Source: Hirsutella rhossiliensis
Lineage: Eukaryota; Ascomycota; Sordariomycetes; Hypocreales; Ophiocordycipitaceae
DNA: 64,000 nt
NCBI RefSeq assembly: GCF_020360975.1
Contig: NW_025408671.1
Span: forward strand, 930,001 to 994,000
Direction: 5' to 3'
Every line of letters starts with the position of its first letter. Position 1 is the stretch's first letter. Under the pieces are notes generated by a model. It saw nothing but the letters and a program-made list of their open reading frames with translations. It was not told the DNA's origin and ran no database searches. Shown in pieces: positions 36,105 to 47,658 of this stretch. The translations under genes were made by a program, and so were the position numbers.

Positions 36105-36938
36105 AAGAAGCGCTAGTTTATAAGCTTTAAACTATAAAAGTAGAGGCTAGATAAGCTATTTAAACGCGCGCGTTAATTGTTTTACGAGATATATATAAAC
36201 TATATATAAAGACCTACCTAGTAGTAATTAGAGCACTTATCCTTATAAGAGCTAAATTCTACTACTTCCTAGTAAATAATTAGCTTATAAATATATACTA
36301 TATAATATATAAAGCTTACTAGAATAATTAATAAGCGCTTTAGTACTTATTAGCTCTATAGGAAGTATAAACTACTTAAGTATATCCTTAACCTTAATAT
36401 ACTAGCTTACCTAAGCTTGCTTTTACCTAGTCTAAACGCTATACTCTTAGATATAACTTAGTAGGTAGGAAGCTAGAAAAGCCTATATTATAAAAGAGTT
36501 AGAAAATATCTTAACTTTCTTATATACGTAGATTATAAGCATGTTATAGATTATTAAATAGTATTAGTATAGCCGAAAAAATATAATTCTAGAGGCTAGT
36601 ATAGGTAAATAATCCTTACGAAATCTTAACGTTATTATCGCGGTTTATACCTATATATCTAAAAGTAATATCGCTAAAATACATCTAAAAAGGATATAGT
36701 TTAATAATATAAGTTATAGCTTATAGCTATTCTCTTATATATAACTCTAAGACCTAGCTCTTACCCTCGCCTTTAACTATACTTTAAAGTACTTCTACGC
36801 TATTTCGCTTTATAATACTCTAACTAAGCTACTACCTTAAGATACCCCCTTTACTACTACGCTTATATTTAGGATTTCTTTTCTTTCTATACTTCTAAAG
36901 GTATAGTAGCTATCTTAAGAAGATAGCGCGGGGCCTAG
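36105..36938 (+). pseudogene. unidentified coding relic (278 codons in one frame)
   Basis: One frame stays protein-like throughout, with stops only of the TAA/TAG kind expected from RIP of Gln or Trp. Readable parts include KLFKRAR, LEHLSL, ELNSTTS, RIINKRFSTY, LLPSLNAILLD and KYLNFLIYVDYKHVIDY. I do not recognise the family. The left part is basic and helical. It lies just left of the Fot1-type element, which inserted about 58 bp further on. It may be cargo or a neighbour of the DUF3435 relic. Confidence 0.4.
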
Positions 36939-36996
36939 TTATAGTATAAACTCTTATAAAAAAAGTACTAGGAGAAGTAAAAGTATATTATAGCTA

Positions 36997-37040
36997 AGTC
37001 CCTGCACATAGAAATGGGCACCCCCCTGTTTTGGGCACCC
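36997..37040. repeat. left 44-bp terminal inverted repeat of the pogo/Fot1 element
   Basis: Perfect reverse complement of 38796-38839. It includes GGGCACC motifs on both sides of a CTGTTTT stretch. These sub-repeats could serve as transposase binding sites. Confidence 0.95.
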
Positions 37041-37085
37041 CAAAAAAATCACGACCATTTTCAACACCATTAATTCAATCCCTTC

Positions 37086-38792
37086 TCACTGCCCACCACC
37101 GTGCACTACGATACAATCGTCACCTATTTCTGAAACCTCAGCTTCGGTTTCATCAGATTCTTCATTCTCAGCTGCGTTCACCTCCTCCTGCGCCCGTCGT
37201 ATTGCCTCAATATTGGCGAACCTCGAATTCGGGCTCGTGACCACCCTCTTCCTTTTTTTCGGCTTGACGGCCGCCAATTGTGTTTCCAGTGCCTGAATCT
37301 GCAATTGAGCTTTTGCTAAAGGCCATCCTTCTCGTCAAACCCTTTGTGATCTTCCTGAACAGCAATCTCTTCGTGGGCGTCGTCGTCTAGCTGGTTGAAT
37401 TGAACTACCTGAACCTTCAGATCTTGCGAGCGCCTCGGGTCGACCACGCAATCTGGGATGTGTCTGATTGCCAGTCACTGGTGGGTAAGTGGCTATTGAA
37501 TGCATTGGCCACATTTTTCGCGTTCTTTTGCGTCTGTTGCTGTTCTCCAGCAGAAGAGGGCTCAAAAGTGGCTTCGCCATCGACACCGGCCACAAACCGT
37601 CGCTTTCAGCCACCCTTGATGTTTGACACAGTGAGCGCTTGCTCGCGTGCTTTCTGGTAGCAGGAAAGAAAGTTTTGCTTGCCGACTGGGCTTGAATCGG
37701 TCAGGAGGCTGAGAAATCCGACCTGTTTGCGGTAGTAGTGCTTAAGAGCGGAGAAGACAGACAAATCGAGCGGTTGCAGCACATGAGAGGTATGGGGAGG
37801 TAAGAAAAGAAGGTGAATCTGATGCTGGTAGCATAGATACATGAAGTCAACCGTCTCGTGACTTCCGTGGCCGTCCAATACTAGCAGTCTTCGCTCCGAA
37901 GGGTCGGGTGGCTGGGTTCTTGGAATGAACACCTTTTCGAGCCACTCCACCGCAGTTTGGTCGAAGTCCAGCCGTTCTTTGTCGCAGTGAATTGCCAGTC
38001 ACTAAAAGTACTGAGATCTTCTGGGAACCACTGTTGCTGGACCGATTTGCCCTTGAAAATGACGAGTGGAGGAGGAAGGTGCCGGCAGCGGACACGCACT
38101 CGATGAACGACGTCCAGACCCGAGAACCAGGCGTCTTCTTTTGTACAGATCGTTTTTCAGCACTGCCAACGACCAGGCCATTCTCCCCAAGTCCTTCCAT
38201 GATGCCTGCTTCATCCATGTTGTACCTGTTCTCCGGCTTAATAGCCAGAATCTCGGGAAGGAAGAAATTGTTGAACCAAGGCCGAATTACCTCGGTAGAA
38301 GCGCCGTTGACACGCGCAGAGTCTCTGTGATGGCACTTCTGGGTCCGAACTGCAGGATTTCGTCTTAAAATGCTTGCATCCAGTGTTTTCCGAGCGGTGT
38401 GTGGTCTCCTTTGACGGCGAGCATGCGCTGCGCGAACTGCCTGATCTGCGAGTGAGTGGGAGGAAGGCCCAAGGCGTCCTGAATGAGAATCCATTCGGTA
38501 AGTTGCTTTTCCTGTGTCTGAGAAAGCCTCTGAAGAGCAGAAAATGCATCCTTTCTGCATTCGTGACCATGCATGCGATTGTAAAGAGTTGCCCTCGGGA
38601 CGCCCAATCGCGAGCAGCCTTCTTGGCGGATCCGCCATTGGCGATTGCCTCAAGGGCGCTGTGAATGTCAGACTCTGTATATTTCATCAGTAGTGGCGAA
38701 GACACATGCGTCAATTTTTTAGCAGATTGGATGCGTTTCCGCGGTGAAATTTGCTGTTGAAGTTGACGCAGCCGTTTAGGTTGGGCACCCAT
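37086..38792 (-). pseudogene. pogo/Fot1 transposase, frameshifted
   Basis: The likely start is the Met of MGAQPKRLRQ at 38792 and the last recognisable tail ends at 37086. A psq-type helix-turn-helix (YTESDIHSALEAIANGGSAKKAARDW, continuing as GVPRATLYNRMHG in another frame) lies at about 38590-38680. A CENP-B-like DNA-binding segment follows (TEWILIQDALGLPPTHSQ). The DDE catalytic core shows YNMDEAGIMEG (first Asp, about 38215), LVLDGHGSH (second Asp, about 37875) and LQPLDLSVF (third Asp, about 37765). A Lys-rich PKKRKR motif, possibly nuclear localisation, is near 37250. The frame changes at least five times through small indels, so the copy is defective, although its inverted repeats are perfect and could still be mobilised in trans. 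Confidence 0.88.
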
Positions 38793-38795
38793 CTT

Positions 38796-38839
38796 GGGTG
38801 CCCAAAACAGGGGGGTGCCCATTTCTATGTGCAGGGACT
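38796..38839. repeat. right 44-bp terminal inverted repeat of the pogo/Fot1 element
   Basis: Perfect partner of 36997-37040. Just inside it, 38781-38803 contains a further facing pair of GGGCACCC and GGGTGCCC, giving extra subterminal copies of the motif. Confidence 0.95.
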
Positions 38840-38841
38840 TA

Positions 38842-41800
38842 TAGCGTAGTAGCTCGTAGAGCAATAATATTAGGTTATTACTATATATACTACCGATAGA
38901 TTCTAGTTTTACCCCTTTAACCTAGAAAGATATTCGAACTATACTTAATTTTACTTAATGCCCTTATATAGTAGCTAGTACGGCTAAGTATAATACGATT
39001 ATTAATTATAGTAGGTAGTTAAGGGTAGGGCCCCGCCGACTACCTATACTACTAGGCTATAATAGCTAGCTAAGTCTGCTATTTCCTATAGTGCTTTCTA
39101 TAACCCCCCCCCCTTTTCGATATACTATAACTTTAGATCGAAATAGTAAGACCGAATCTCCTCCTCTATTTTAATTCCTTTAGAACTTTATTTAAACTTA
39201 AATATACGGTTATATAGTAGTATACTAAAATTATATAATAGTACGGTCTCGCTTACTTTAGCGCTAATAATATTAAGGTATCGCTACTATCTATAATTAA
39301 GGATAAGGCTTATTATCTATACTTATAGATTAGAAAGGATAAGTAAGTAATCTATTAATACTTATCTATCTAGCTATAGATATAATAATAATCTAAGTCT
39401 ATATAGACTTAGGCGACGGAGTCGCTATATCTATAGAACCTTTTAGATCCTACTAAAGTCCTTTAATACCCCCCTATAGCTAGATATAGCTAGATAAAAA
39501 TAAGATCGAATGCCTAAAGTTAGAATATAGGATTAAGTATTTATAAGATAAGTAAGTCTAAGTTATTAAATAAACGTAATATAACGGTCCTAGGTAAGTA
39601 GCTTTATTAGTCCGTTAGCTATTATATCTTATATTAAGATATATTAGATATTAAAGTCTCCTTAAGTTACTTAGTTAATAATCTATTTATAACGGACGTC
39701 GATATAGCGGGTTCGTGCTAATTTTATTAGGTTAAGTACTATAAGCTAGGCGTTACGCGAGTCTATAAATATAATTATCGGTTTTATAGATTAAATCCTA
39801 AGATTTTAAATAATATGGTTTATCTATAGTAAAGCTTACTTAGTTAATATAAGATTTATAAACTTAGCTTCTATTATAAATAGCGCTATAATTATCTGCC
39901 TACTAGATTTCTATAAGATTAGATAACCTATAAGAAGAACGATATAGCTAGTAGTTAAGTAGCGTATTAGTATTTAGTCGGTAAACGCCGCGTCCGCGAA
40001 AGTAAGAAGTAGTAAATTAGTAATAGAGTATTTTCTACCTAAGTATAGAGATAAGTTCTTAGTACTAATAAGATACTTAAAAAGGTATTTAAGTAACTAT
40101 ATTTATTATTTAGACGGCCTAGTATTAGCTTTATAAAGACGGTTTATTATATATATAATATTAGGTCTTATCTTAGTTAAAAGAAAGTTTAGTAAGCTAG
40201 TTTATTTAATATAGGATTTCTAAAGAGATTTATAAGACGCCTAAGTAAATAAAAGCTTAAATCCTTAAGGCTATAGTATTATTACTATATAAAGCGACTA
40301 ATATCTATACTTAGATATAATTTTCTTAGTAAACTTCTCCTATAAGAGATATATACGCCTATTTAGCTTATCTTTAATAACCGTAAATCTAAGAAAGTTA
40401 TTTACTTTACTAAGGTCTTTTAGCTTAAAGAACAATTAGAGCTACTCCTTAATATAGAAGACTATCTCTTTTATTAGTATAGCGACTAGTATATCGTCTA
40501 TATAAAGGATTAGAATATAGCCTCGCTTTTCGTTCTTAAATAGATAGAGATCCGCGTTAAGGGGCTCGAATCTAAGGGTCTTTAAAATAAGCGTGATTAT
40601 AAGAAACTACTAAAGTAAGCTCTTTTATAGGCCGTATAGAGCTTTCTATAAAAGATAAACTCTACTTATACCGTCCTTATAGCCTTCTAGCTATATAATA
40701 TAAATATTCGTGCCCTTAGGTATATCTATATTTAAAAAGGCTATAGCGATATCGAACTAATAATATTTAAGGTCGAGAATTACTATCTATATTAAGAATA
40801 TTTTAACTAATATCGTACTTATAATAGTAGTATATATATCCTAGACTACCTAGCTATTATATTCCTTAAAATTCCTATAGATAACCTAGCGGGCTCTACT
40901 AACTAGTTCTCCTATTAAAAGTTTCTTCTCGTTAAGAACCTATTTTTTAGGAAGTAGTTTTATATCGTAGGGTAATTCTTCTAGTATCTATATACTTCGA
41001 TCTTAAAGGTACTTATACTACTTATTAAATACTAGTTTCTACTTTATCTCTTAATCTAAGGATACTCGAGCCTTTCTATATAACTTAGGAACGGGTAGCC
41101 TTTATAGCGAGTTTATAAGGCTTTCCGCCTTTATTGCTATTAAATAAAGTATTTCTAAATAGTTTATTAGAGAGACTACGTTTAGGGGTAATAAAGCTAA
41201 AGCTTAATCTCCTAAATTACCGCGATAAAGCTTTTAATAGTACCCTATAGGTCGCTCTACGTTTTAATAACTCGGTCGAGGTAAACTTACGACTAGTAAA
41301 ACGCTTATTTCTAAAGGGATTAGCTGTTTATTAGCTAGTCTATTAATTTCCTAGCTATCTTTAGAGTTTAATAGAGTATTTATAAAAGAATTATAGGATT
41401 TATCTAGCTCTTACGTTATCTTTAACGTTAGTAGATAATAGTCTTACGTTTCTTTAATAGACGGACCCTTATTAGTCGTCCTTCCTCCTAGTTTAATAGT
41501 TAATAGCGAATTAGATATTCGCTTAACGATAGTTACTTTAGCTTCTTTTTCTTAAACTTCGTTAAGAAGTATAGCTTTATACTTAATTATATTAACTTCT
41601 TTAGCGCTTACTAACTTTTATAGTTCCTAAAGGAGTTTCTCGTAAAAGTAAATATTATATACCTAAACGATTCGATTCTAAGCTAGCACGTAAATATAGT
41701 AAATTTTACTATAAATGCCTTCCTAGCTAACTAACTTTCCTTTTTTAGCTCTTAAAGCTATCTTCCTAGCCTATACGCGCTATTCTTTCTTAATATATAT

Positions 41801-41961
41801 ATATATAATATAACTAAACGTATATAGGTAGCGAATATAGGGTTTATAAAGTTCCTTATTAACTTAGAGAAAACTAATAAAGACCTTATAAGGTAAGGGT
41901 CTTTAATTAGATTTATATAGAAGTAGGTTAAGAACTTTAATAATAGATTCTTAAGTATAGG
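38842..41961 (-). mobile_element. Copia-3: RIP-degraded Copia relic, split by Gypsy-C2 (left part)
   Basis: Minus-strand Copia pol. The RT core reads ILILYIDDILVAI at about 40475-40520, then FFKLKDLSKVNNFLRF, the typical Copia block that follows. Towards 41700-41960 the text matches the region joining integrase and RT (RAY, IGY-like). RNase H text should be to the left of 40400, but it is poor. The part upstream of the Gypsy-C2 insertion continues at 63844. Its left boundary with the pogo element is only the TA target; the true end of the relic is not determined. Confidence 0.65.
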
Positions 41962-42445
41962 TATAACGACTAGTATTATTCTTAAGGGATAAACCTATTA
42001 AGGGGTTTATATTAGTAGATATAATAAGGCGTAGTCTAAGTAATAATAAGTATATTATATTAGTAATAAGTTAAAGGTTATAGACTATAGACTATAACTA
42101 GGTAATTAAGTAATCGGAATTAAAGATAAGATTATAATAAAGATCGTAATAATTATAATATTAAAAGCTATCGAGCTATCTATTTAAAGGAGTATTCCGT
42201 TCCTTCCTTATATATCTTAAGAGCTTCCTTAGATCGCCGAGAGCGCTAAGTAATCTTATTATTTAAGAGCGCTAAAGCGCTAGAGCGATCCTATAATCCT
42301 AGCTATAGAGCGTTAAAGCGCTAAAGTAACCTATCGCTCTAAACTTAATTAGCCCGTTAGTCTATTTAATATTCCTTACTCCTTATATTATATAACCTCG
42401 TAATATATATTAGTCCCTACGGTTTACTAGACCGTAGTTATAATA
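41962..42445 (-). repeat. Gypsy-C2 3' LTR (484 bp)
   Basis: Left LTR. It starts TATAACGAC and ends GTTATAATA. It carries GAGCGCTA-type motifs like C1 and lies 136 nt from the antisense start. Confidence 0.92.
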
Positions 42446-42581
42446 AGATGCCTCCCTTCCTTTTAGTTTTATCCCTAAGACCTATTACTTTAGCCGCTAT
42501 ATATAAATATACCTTTATCGCGTTATATATAAGTATATCGTTCCTTATTCTTTTATCCTTTTAGGATATACTACTAATAGT

Positions 42582-43227
42582 ATATTTAGTTATATTTAAA
42601 AATCCTATTCTTATAATTCCGATAAATCGCGTTAATAAAAAGAGCTAGTATCCTAGACTAAGATCTATAGTATTAAAATTATACCTTACTCTTATTATTT
42701 TCGGTTAGGCCTAACTTATAAAGTTAGCGAGCGTTTTAATTAGTATTCTAAATATATTTCTATAGGCCGTTCTTATAATAGTTATAATATAGCGTTTACT
42801 TATTTATTTTATCCCTTTCTTTCCTTATTATTCTTTTTATTAATATTGCTTTTTTTTAGTTCGTTATATTATAAATTAATAGTAAAAGATTAATTCGGAT
42901 AAATAGAAAGTAAAAGAAGCGTTAAAAGAAGCGATAGCTCGCTTAGCTTAGATTAAGAAATAAAAGCGTTTCCTAAAAGACTAAAGTAGTAAGTTATTTT
43001 AGCGGGGTATATAAGCTATTAATAAAGAAGATAGTATAATACGTTCTTCTTAAGATAAATTAGTTTATTTATTAAATAAGGAAACTATTATTATTAGCGA
43101 GGTTTAATCGTTTAGTGCCTTAAACGTATTAAATTAAAATACTATTCTTAGTAACCCTATATTTTTAATTAAGGGTTCGCCTAGTAGAACTATCGGAGTA
43201 GAGAGCTATAGTAGGTTAAGTGATTAA
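42582..43227 (+). pseudogene. antisense Zn(II)2Cys6-type accessory gene of Gypsy-C2
   Basis: Same length (646 bp from former ATG to stop) and same subtype as in C1. All six metal-ligand positions (residues 36, 39, 46, 55, 58, 65) are Tyr, with the zinc-cluster spacing kept. The stop 43225-43227 overlaps the end of pol on the other strand. Start codon now ATA. Dead by RIP. Confidence 0.6.
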
Positions 43228-45804
43228 GTAGTTCCTAGGTATTTTCCTCTAGCCTATATCCCTTCTACTTAATAAGGTATTCTTATTATTAACCTTATTT
43301 TCTTATATTTAGTATTTATTTAGCTTTATATTCCTAATTATTATTAACTTCGATTTTATCTTATAGTTTAGTATTTTATAGTACTAGTTTTAATAATAAG
43401 ATATAAAATATCGAGTATATCTATATTATTATTAGTAGTAAAAGTTTATAGTTAACTTTTAAAATAGTTTTCTTAACCTTAAATTGTCTAAGTTTCTTAA
43501 AATCTAATTTATTACTTAGTCGTTTTATTTTAATATTTCGTCGTATAAGGTAGACTATATCTCCCTCTTAAAAGATTAGTCCCTATAATCTTTTCTAATT
43601 ATAATAAGTAGATATTCGTTCTCTAATAAATTAAAGTTCTTATTATATTTCTTTATATAATTTTCGTAGCTAATCTACTTATAGTATCGCTTATTCTACT
43701 TATAGTCCTTATTAAGTAACCTTAAATACTTCTAGGTTATATCTATAATTAGTATATACTAATAAGAGCTTAGTTATTTCTATAACTAAGCTATTATAAG
43801 CTAGTTATACTATTAGTAGCTATTTAACTTAATTGTTTTATTTATAGCTAATATAGTATTATAAATATTATTTAAGCGTTTAGTTAAGTCGTTCTATTTA
43901 TCTATTTATTTATAGGTAATAAGCTATACTAAGCTTATATTTCGTCCTTAATTATACTATAAGAGCTTACTAAAACTTAGCTATAAATATACTTCCTTTA
44001 TTAAAGATAATCTCGTTTAATAGTTTATAATTACTAATAATAGTTTATAGGAATATATATACTAGCTCTATTATATTACTTACTTCTTTATATAGTAAGA
44101 AGTACTTATATATTATTAGTCTATTAGTAATAACGAATATAGTATTATACTTAACGTTAGTTATAGGTTCTTTTAATAGTAGTAGCTTTATAATATAGTT
44201 AAAAGCTATTAAATCCTATAGTTTTTCTAGTACTAGTAGCGGTTATAATTCTCTATATAGTTTATATCGTTTAGCTTTACTTTATATATAAAGTTTATAT
44301 TCTTTAATAACCTATTATACTACTTCTTTAAGCTATAGGAAGTTATATTATCGTTTAATCTATTTTATTATTTTTTAGATTCCTTAGTATCTATATATTA
44401 AATATTCGTATATATCTTATATAACTTTATCTTATAATTTTAGTAGTATCTAGATTTTACTTTTATATATTAAAACTTCTAAATATTCTATATTATATCC
44501 GTTTAGTATTTTATATTCTTTTATTTATTTTAGGATCTTTTAATATATTAAGTCGTTAGGTTATACTTTAAATATTATATTTAGCTATTATTACTAGTAG
44601 TTCCTATTTTTATTAATTTCTAGTAGCTATCCTTTTACTATAGGTGCTCTTATATCGTAGTTACTTTATCGACTAAAGGTATTAGCTCGACCGTTTTTTA
44701 TTCCTTTTTTATAGATTATTTTATAGTTAAATTCTAATAAATATTCGGCCTATTAGATCTATTATCTATTTAACTATTACGTTATTATAAAATATAAGAT
44801 ATTCTTATAGTCTATATAGACCTTAACTTTATATTTACTTCTAAGAAGGTAGTATTAAAATTCCTTAAAAGCTTAAATAATTATAAGGAATTCTTTATTA
44901 TAGATAAGGTAGTTAAGTTCTATACTATATAGCTTTTTTAAGTAAAATATAATTAGTTATAGTCTTCCTTTATTATCTTTCTATCTAATTTATACTCGTA
45001 GAGTAAAGTCTAATATATTAGTTTTAAGTTCGATTTATCGTTTTAAATTAAAGGTAGTTAAGACTAGTTCTTATATAATTATCGTTTTAATATATTCGAA
45101 AGCTTTATTAGCTTTATCGTCCTATATAAATTCTTTTTCCTTCTTTATTAAGTTATATAATAGTACTATAATCTTTCTAAAATCTTTAATAAATCGTTAG
45201 TAGTAATTTAAAAATCCTAGGAAACTTTATATATCCTTAACGTTCTTTAGCGTTAGCTATTCTTTAACTAAGTTAATCTTATCTTATTATATTTATATCT
45301 CTCTTAGTAAGATCGTATATCTAAGGAAGTCTACTTCCTATATATAAAACTTACTTTCTTTTTTAGTTTAACTAGTAGTTTTATATTCTAAAGTACGCGG
45401 AGTACCTTATAGATATATTCCTTATATTCTTCTAGGGTATCTAAGAAGATTAGGATATTATCTAGGTATACTACTATAAAGATATCTAAGTATTCGCGTA
45501 GGATATTATTAATTATCCGTTAAAAGGTAGCTAGTATATTTATAAGTCTAAATAGTATTACTAGATATTTAAATAGTCTAAATTTCGTTTAAAAGGCTAT
45601 TATCTATTTATATCCTTTTTTTATATATATTAAGTTATAGGCGCTTTTAAGGTTAAGGGCTATAAACTATTTTTTACTATATAATCGATCTTATAGTTTT
45701 AATATAAGCGGTAATAGTATTCGGTCTTTTATTATAATATCGTTTAAGCGTCTATAGTTAATAACTAGTTATAGCTTACCGTTTTTCTTTAGAATAAATA
45801 TAAC

Positions 45805-46262
45805 TGTCGCGAAGCGTGGCCTGATTTCGCAGTTCTCGAAGATATCCCTTGGCAAGAGGGACCAAGGAAGCTGGAAATACCCGGTGTGGAAGAAGGAGCC
45901 GAGAAGAGGTGCAGAAAGGAGGGTGGGGGCATAAGGGAAAGCATAAAGTGGCGAGAGATAAGACGGATATGCCGGAAACGGCTGCAAAGGAAGGAAAAAA
46001 CCGGCAAAAAGCTCGGTAGTTAAAAGGACATTAGTGGCTTCTTTAAGCAGGATCTTCTTTGTTAATTGAGATGCTAGACGGGTATAAATAGGGGCGTTGG
46101 ATAGAGGAAAGAAGGACAATTAAGGCAATATAACAATCACTCCCCTACTGCAATTGCTGCCCCCGCAAGATTCAAACATCTCTGCCCTGCCTGTCCGACC
46201 CCTTACTTCTACTTTCACCTTCGTGCATTTTATATGCACTTCTCGCATCTCTCTTCGCGAGA
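45805..46262 (+). repeat. Copia-2 5' LTR (458 bp)
   Basis: Plus-strand element, so the left copy is the 5' LTR. It includes a TATAAATA box at 46083-46090. It ends in the inverted complement of its start apart from one base. Confidence 0.92.
46083..46090 (+). promoter_or_regulatory. TATA box in the Copia-2 LTR
   Basis: TATAAATA, followed by AGGGGCG, about 180 bp before the LTR end; it recurs at 51777-51784 in the 3' LTR. A normal place for the promoter of the genomic RNA. Confidence 0.65.
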
Positions 46263-46279
46263 GTTATGAGCCCGGGAGG
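46263..46279 (+). other. primer binding site of Copia-2, complementary to the initiator tRNA-Met anticodon arm
   Basis: GTTATGAGCCCGGGAGG directly follows the LTR. Its first 11 bases are the complement of GGGCTCATAAC, the anticodon arm of eukaryotic initiator tRNA-Met. Copia and Ty5 are known to be primed by a fragment of this tRNA rather than by its 3' end. Confidence 0.7.
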
Positions 46280-46411
46280 AATAGAATTCCTGTACCTTCC
46301 GGCTGCTGCAAAAGGCACCTTTCTTGCATCCCTCGTGGCTTTATTTTACCCCTCTTACTAGAAAAGCCGATTTTTAACCGACTTTTCTGCCCCCCCTCTT
46401 CTTCCGCAACG

Positions 46412-47658
46412 ATGACGAAAACCGACTCCTCTGCCGTCCCTACGGTCCGTAGGACGATTCTTGCAGAGCCCCAAGATTGGGATAAATGGGTAAAGGAGCT
46501 ACGGGCTCGTGTGGACAGAACCATCCACAATTTGGTCTTCTCTGACAAGCAGGACCCTCTCGAGCCCCCTCTTCGACCTAGGGCAACGGACTTTGCAGAG
46601 GGAGCTACCCTCTTCTCTAAGCTAACCTCTGCACAACAGAGAGCTTTTTCTACTGCCTTAGGCGACTACGAGAGTCACCGAAAGGAATACCTTTACGAGA
46701 CGAAGTTACTAACGGCTGCTCGCACGGCGATAACGGAATCCGTTAGTGCCGCAAAGCTAATATCTCTTCGAGAGGAAGAGACTCCTAGGCAGTGGCTTTT
46801 AAAGCTCGAGACCTCAACAGCTCCCTCGAGAGGTTATATGACTGACCGTATTAGGAAGACCTATACGGCCCACCTAGGAGCCTTTTCTGCTAGGAACCTA
46901 CTAGCTTCTTCGTGGCTAGCTAAGTGGGAAGAAATCCTCGAGGAAGCTAACCAATACTTCCTCACAGAAGCTCTTTCCGGCCAGTGGCTACGGGATATAT
47001 CTCTGCTAATAAAGCCTATTAGTGACGGTTACTCGACTATCTTTCGAGAAGCTAGCCGGGAACTAGACGAAGAGGCTGCTAGAGTACAACAGCAAGCAGT
47101 CTTATTCCTTCGTGGCCAGCACTTAACCCAGACGGCTCGAACTGCAGCTGCTGCAGCCCTTGCTGCTGCGGCTCCCGCTGCTGCTGTTGCGGCTGTTGCT
47201 CCTTCGGCTCCACCTCCCTCGAGAGCATTAACACTGTCTTCAACGGCTGCCGTAGGCCCGGCCCCGGCTCCGCCTCTTGCTCCGGGCCCGGCCCCGGTCC
47301 CGTCAGTCAGACCGGCCCGACTAGTCCCCCAATGGACCTTTCAGTCCGTTAGTCGAAAAATCAGGAACTAGTCGAAATCGAACCTCGTCAAAATCAGCAA
47401 CAAGGGTTAAAGGGGTTTTCAAGCAGACCTTCGGACCGGGACGAGGATTCCTCGAAGAAACGAACGAGAAGGAATCGACCTACCTGCCAAGCATGCAAAA
47501 AGCCCCATCGGCTAGAAGACTGCTGGCAGGTCTTCGAGGAAAACCGACCCGAAGGAGTCAACCCTTCAAAGAGGCTACGAGAAATAGTACAACAATCTCT
47601 TAAGGAGGACCCCTCGTTGCAGAAGAAGATAGACGAGATTCGGGTTGCTAAGAAATAG
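46412..47658 (+). pseudogene. Copia-2 gag region
   Basis: The Met at 46412 (MTKTDSSAVP) is the most likely start because it begins the folded part; an earlier in-frame Met at 46154 lies inside the LTR. The capsid (DWDKWVKELRARVD, SGQWLRDIS) is followed by an Ala/Pro-rich linker near residues 245-310. A frameshift lies within or after this linker, because the zinc knuckle CQACKKPHRLEDC (47485-47523) is in another frame, which also carries a TAG at 47350. The TAG at 47656 is probably a former CAG, since the same frame runs on into pol. Confidence 0.8.

Larger units (their letters stand above)
36997..38839 (-). mobile_element. pogo/Fot1-type DNA transposon, GC-rich
   Basis: An 1843-bp element bounded by perfect 44-bp terminal inverted repeats starting AGTCCCTGCACATAG. 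TA flanks both ends (36995-36996 and 38840-38841), the target of the Tc1/mariner/pogo superfamily. The minus strand encodes a DDE transposase. Composition is normal in the middle of RIP-type DNA, so it arrived after that DNA had decayed. Confidence 0.93.

Noticed and set aside
37992..38368. plus-strand ORFs opposite the pogo/Fot1 transposase
   Set aside because: Shadows of the DDE transposase coding strand.
45769..46119. 116-codon minus-strand ORF at the Gypsy-C2/Copia-2 junction
   Set aside because: A chance fusion of RT text from Gypsy-C2 (FILKKNGKL) with the reverse of the Copia-2 LTR. The second LTR gives similar ORFs at 51440-51725.
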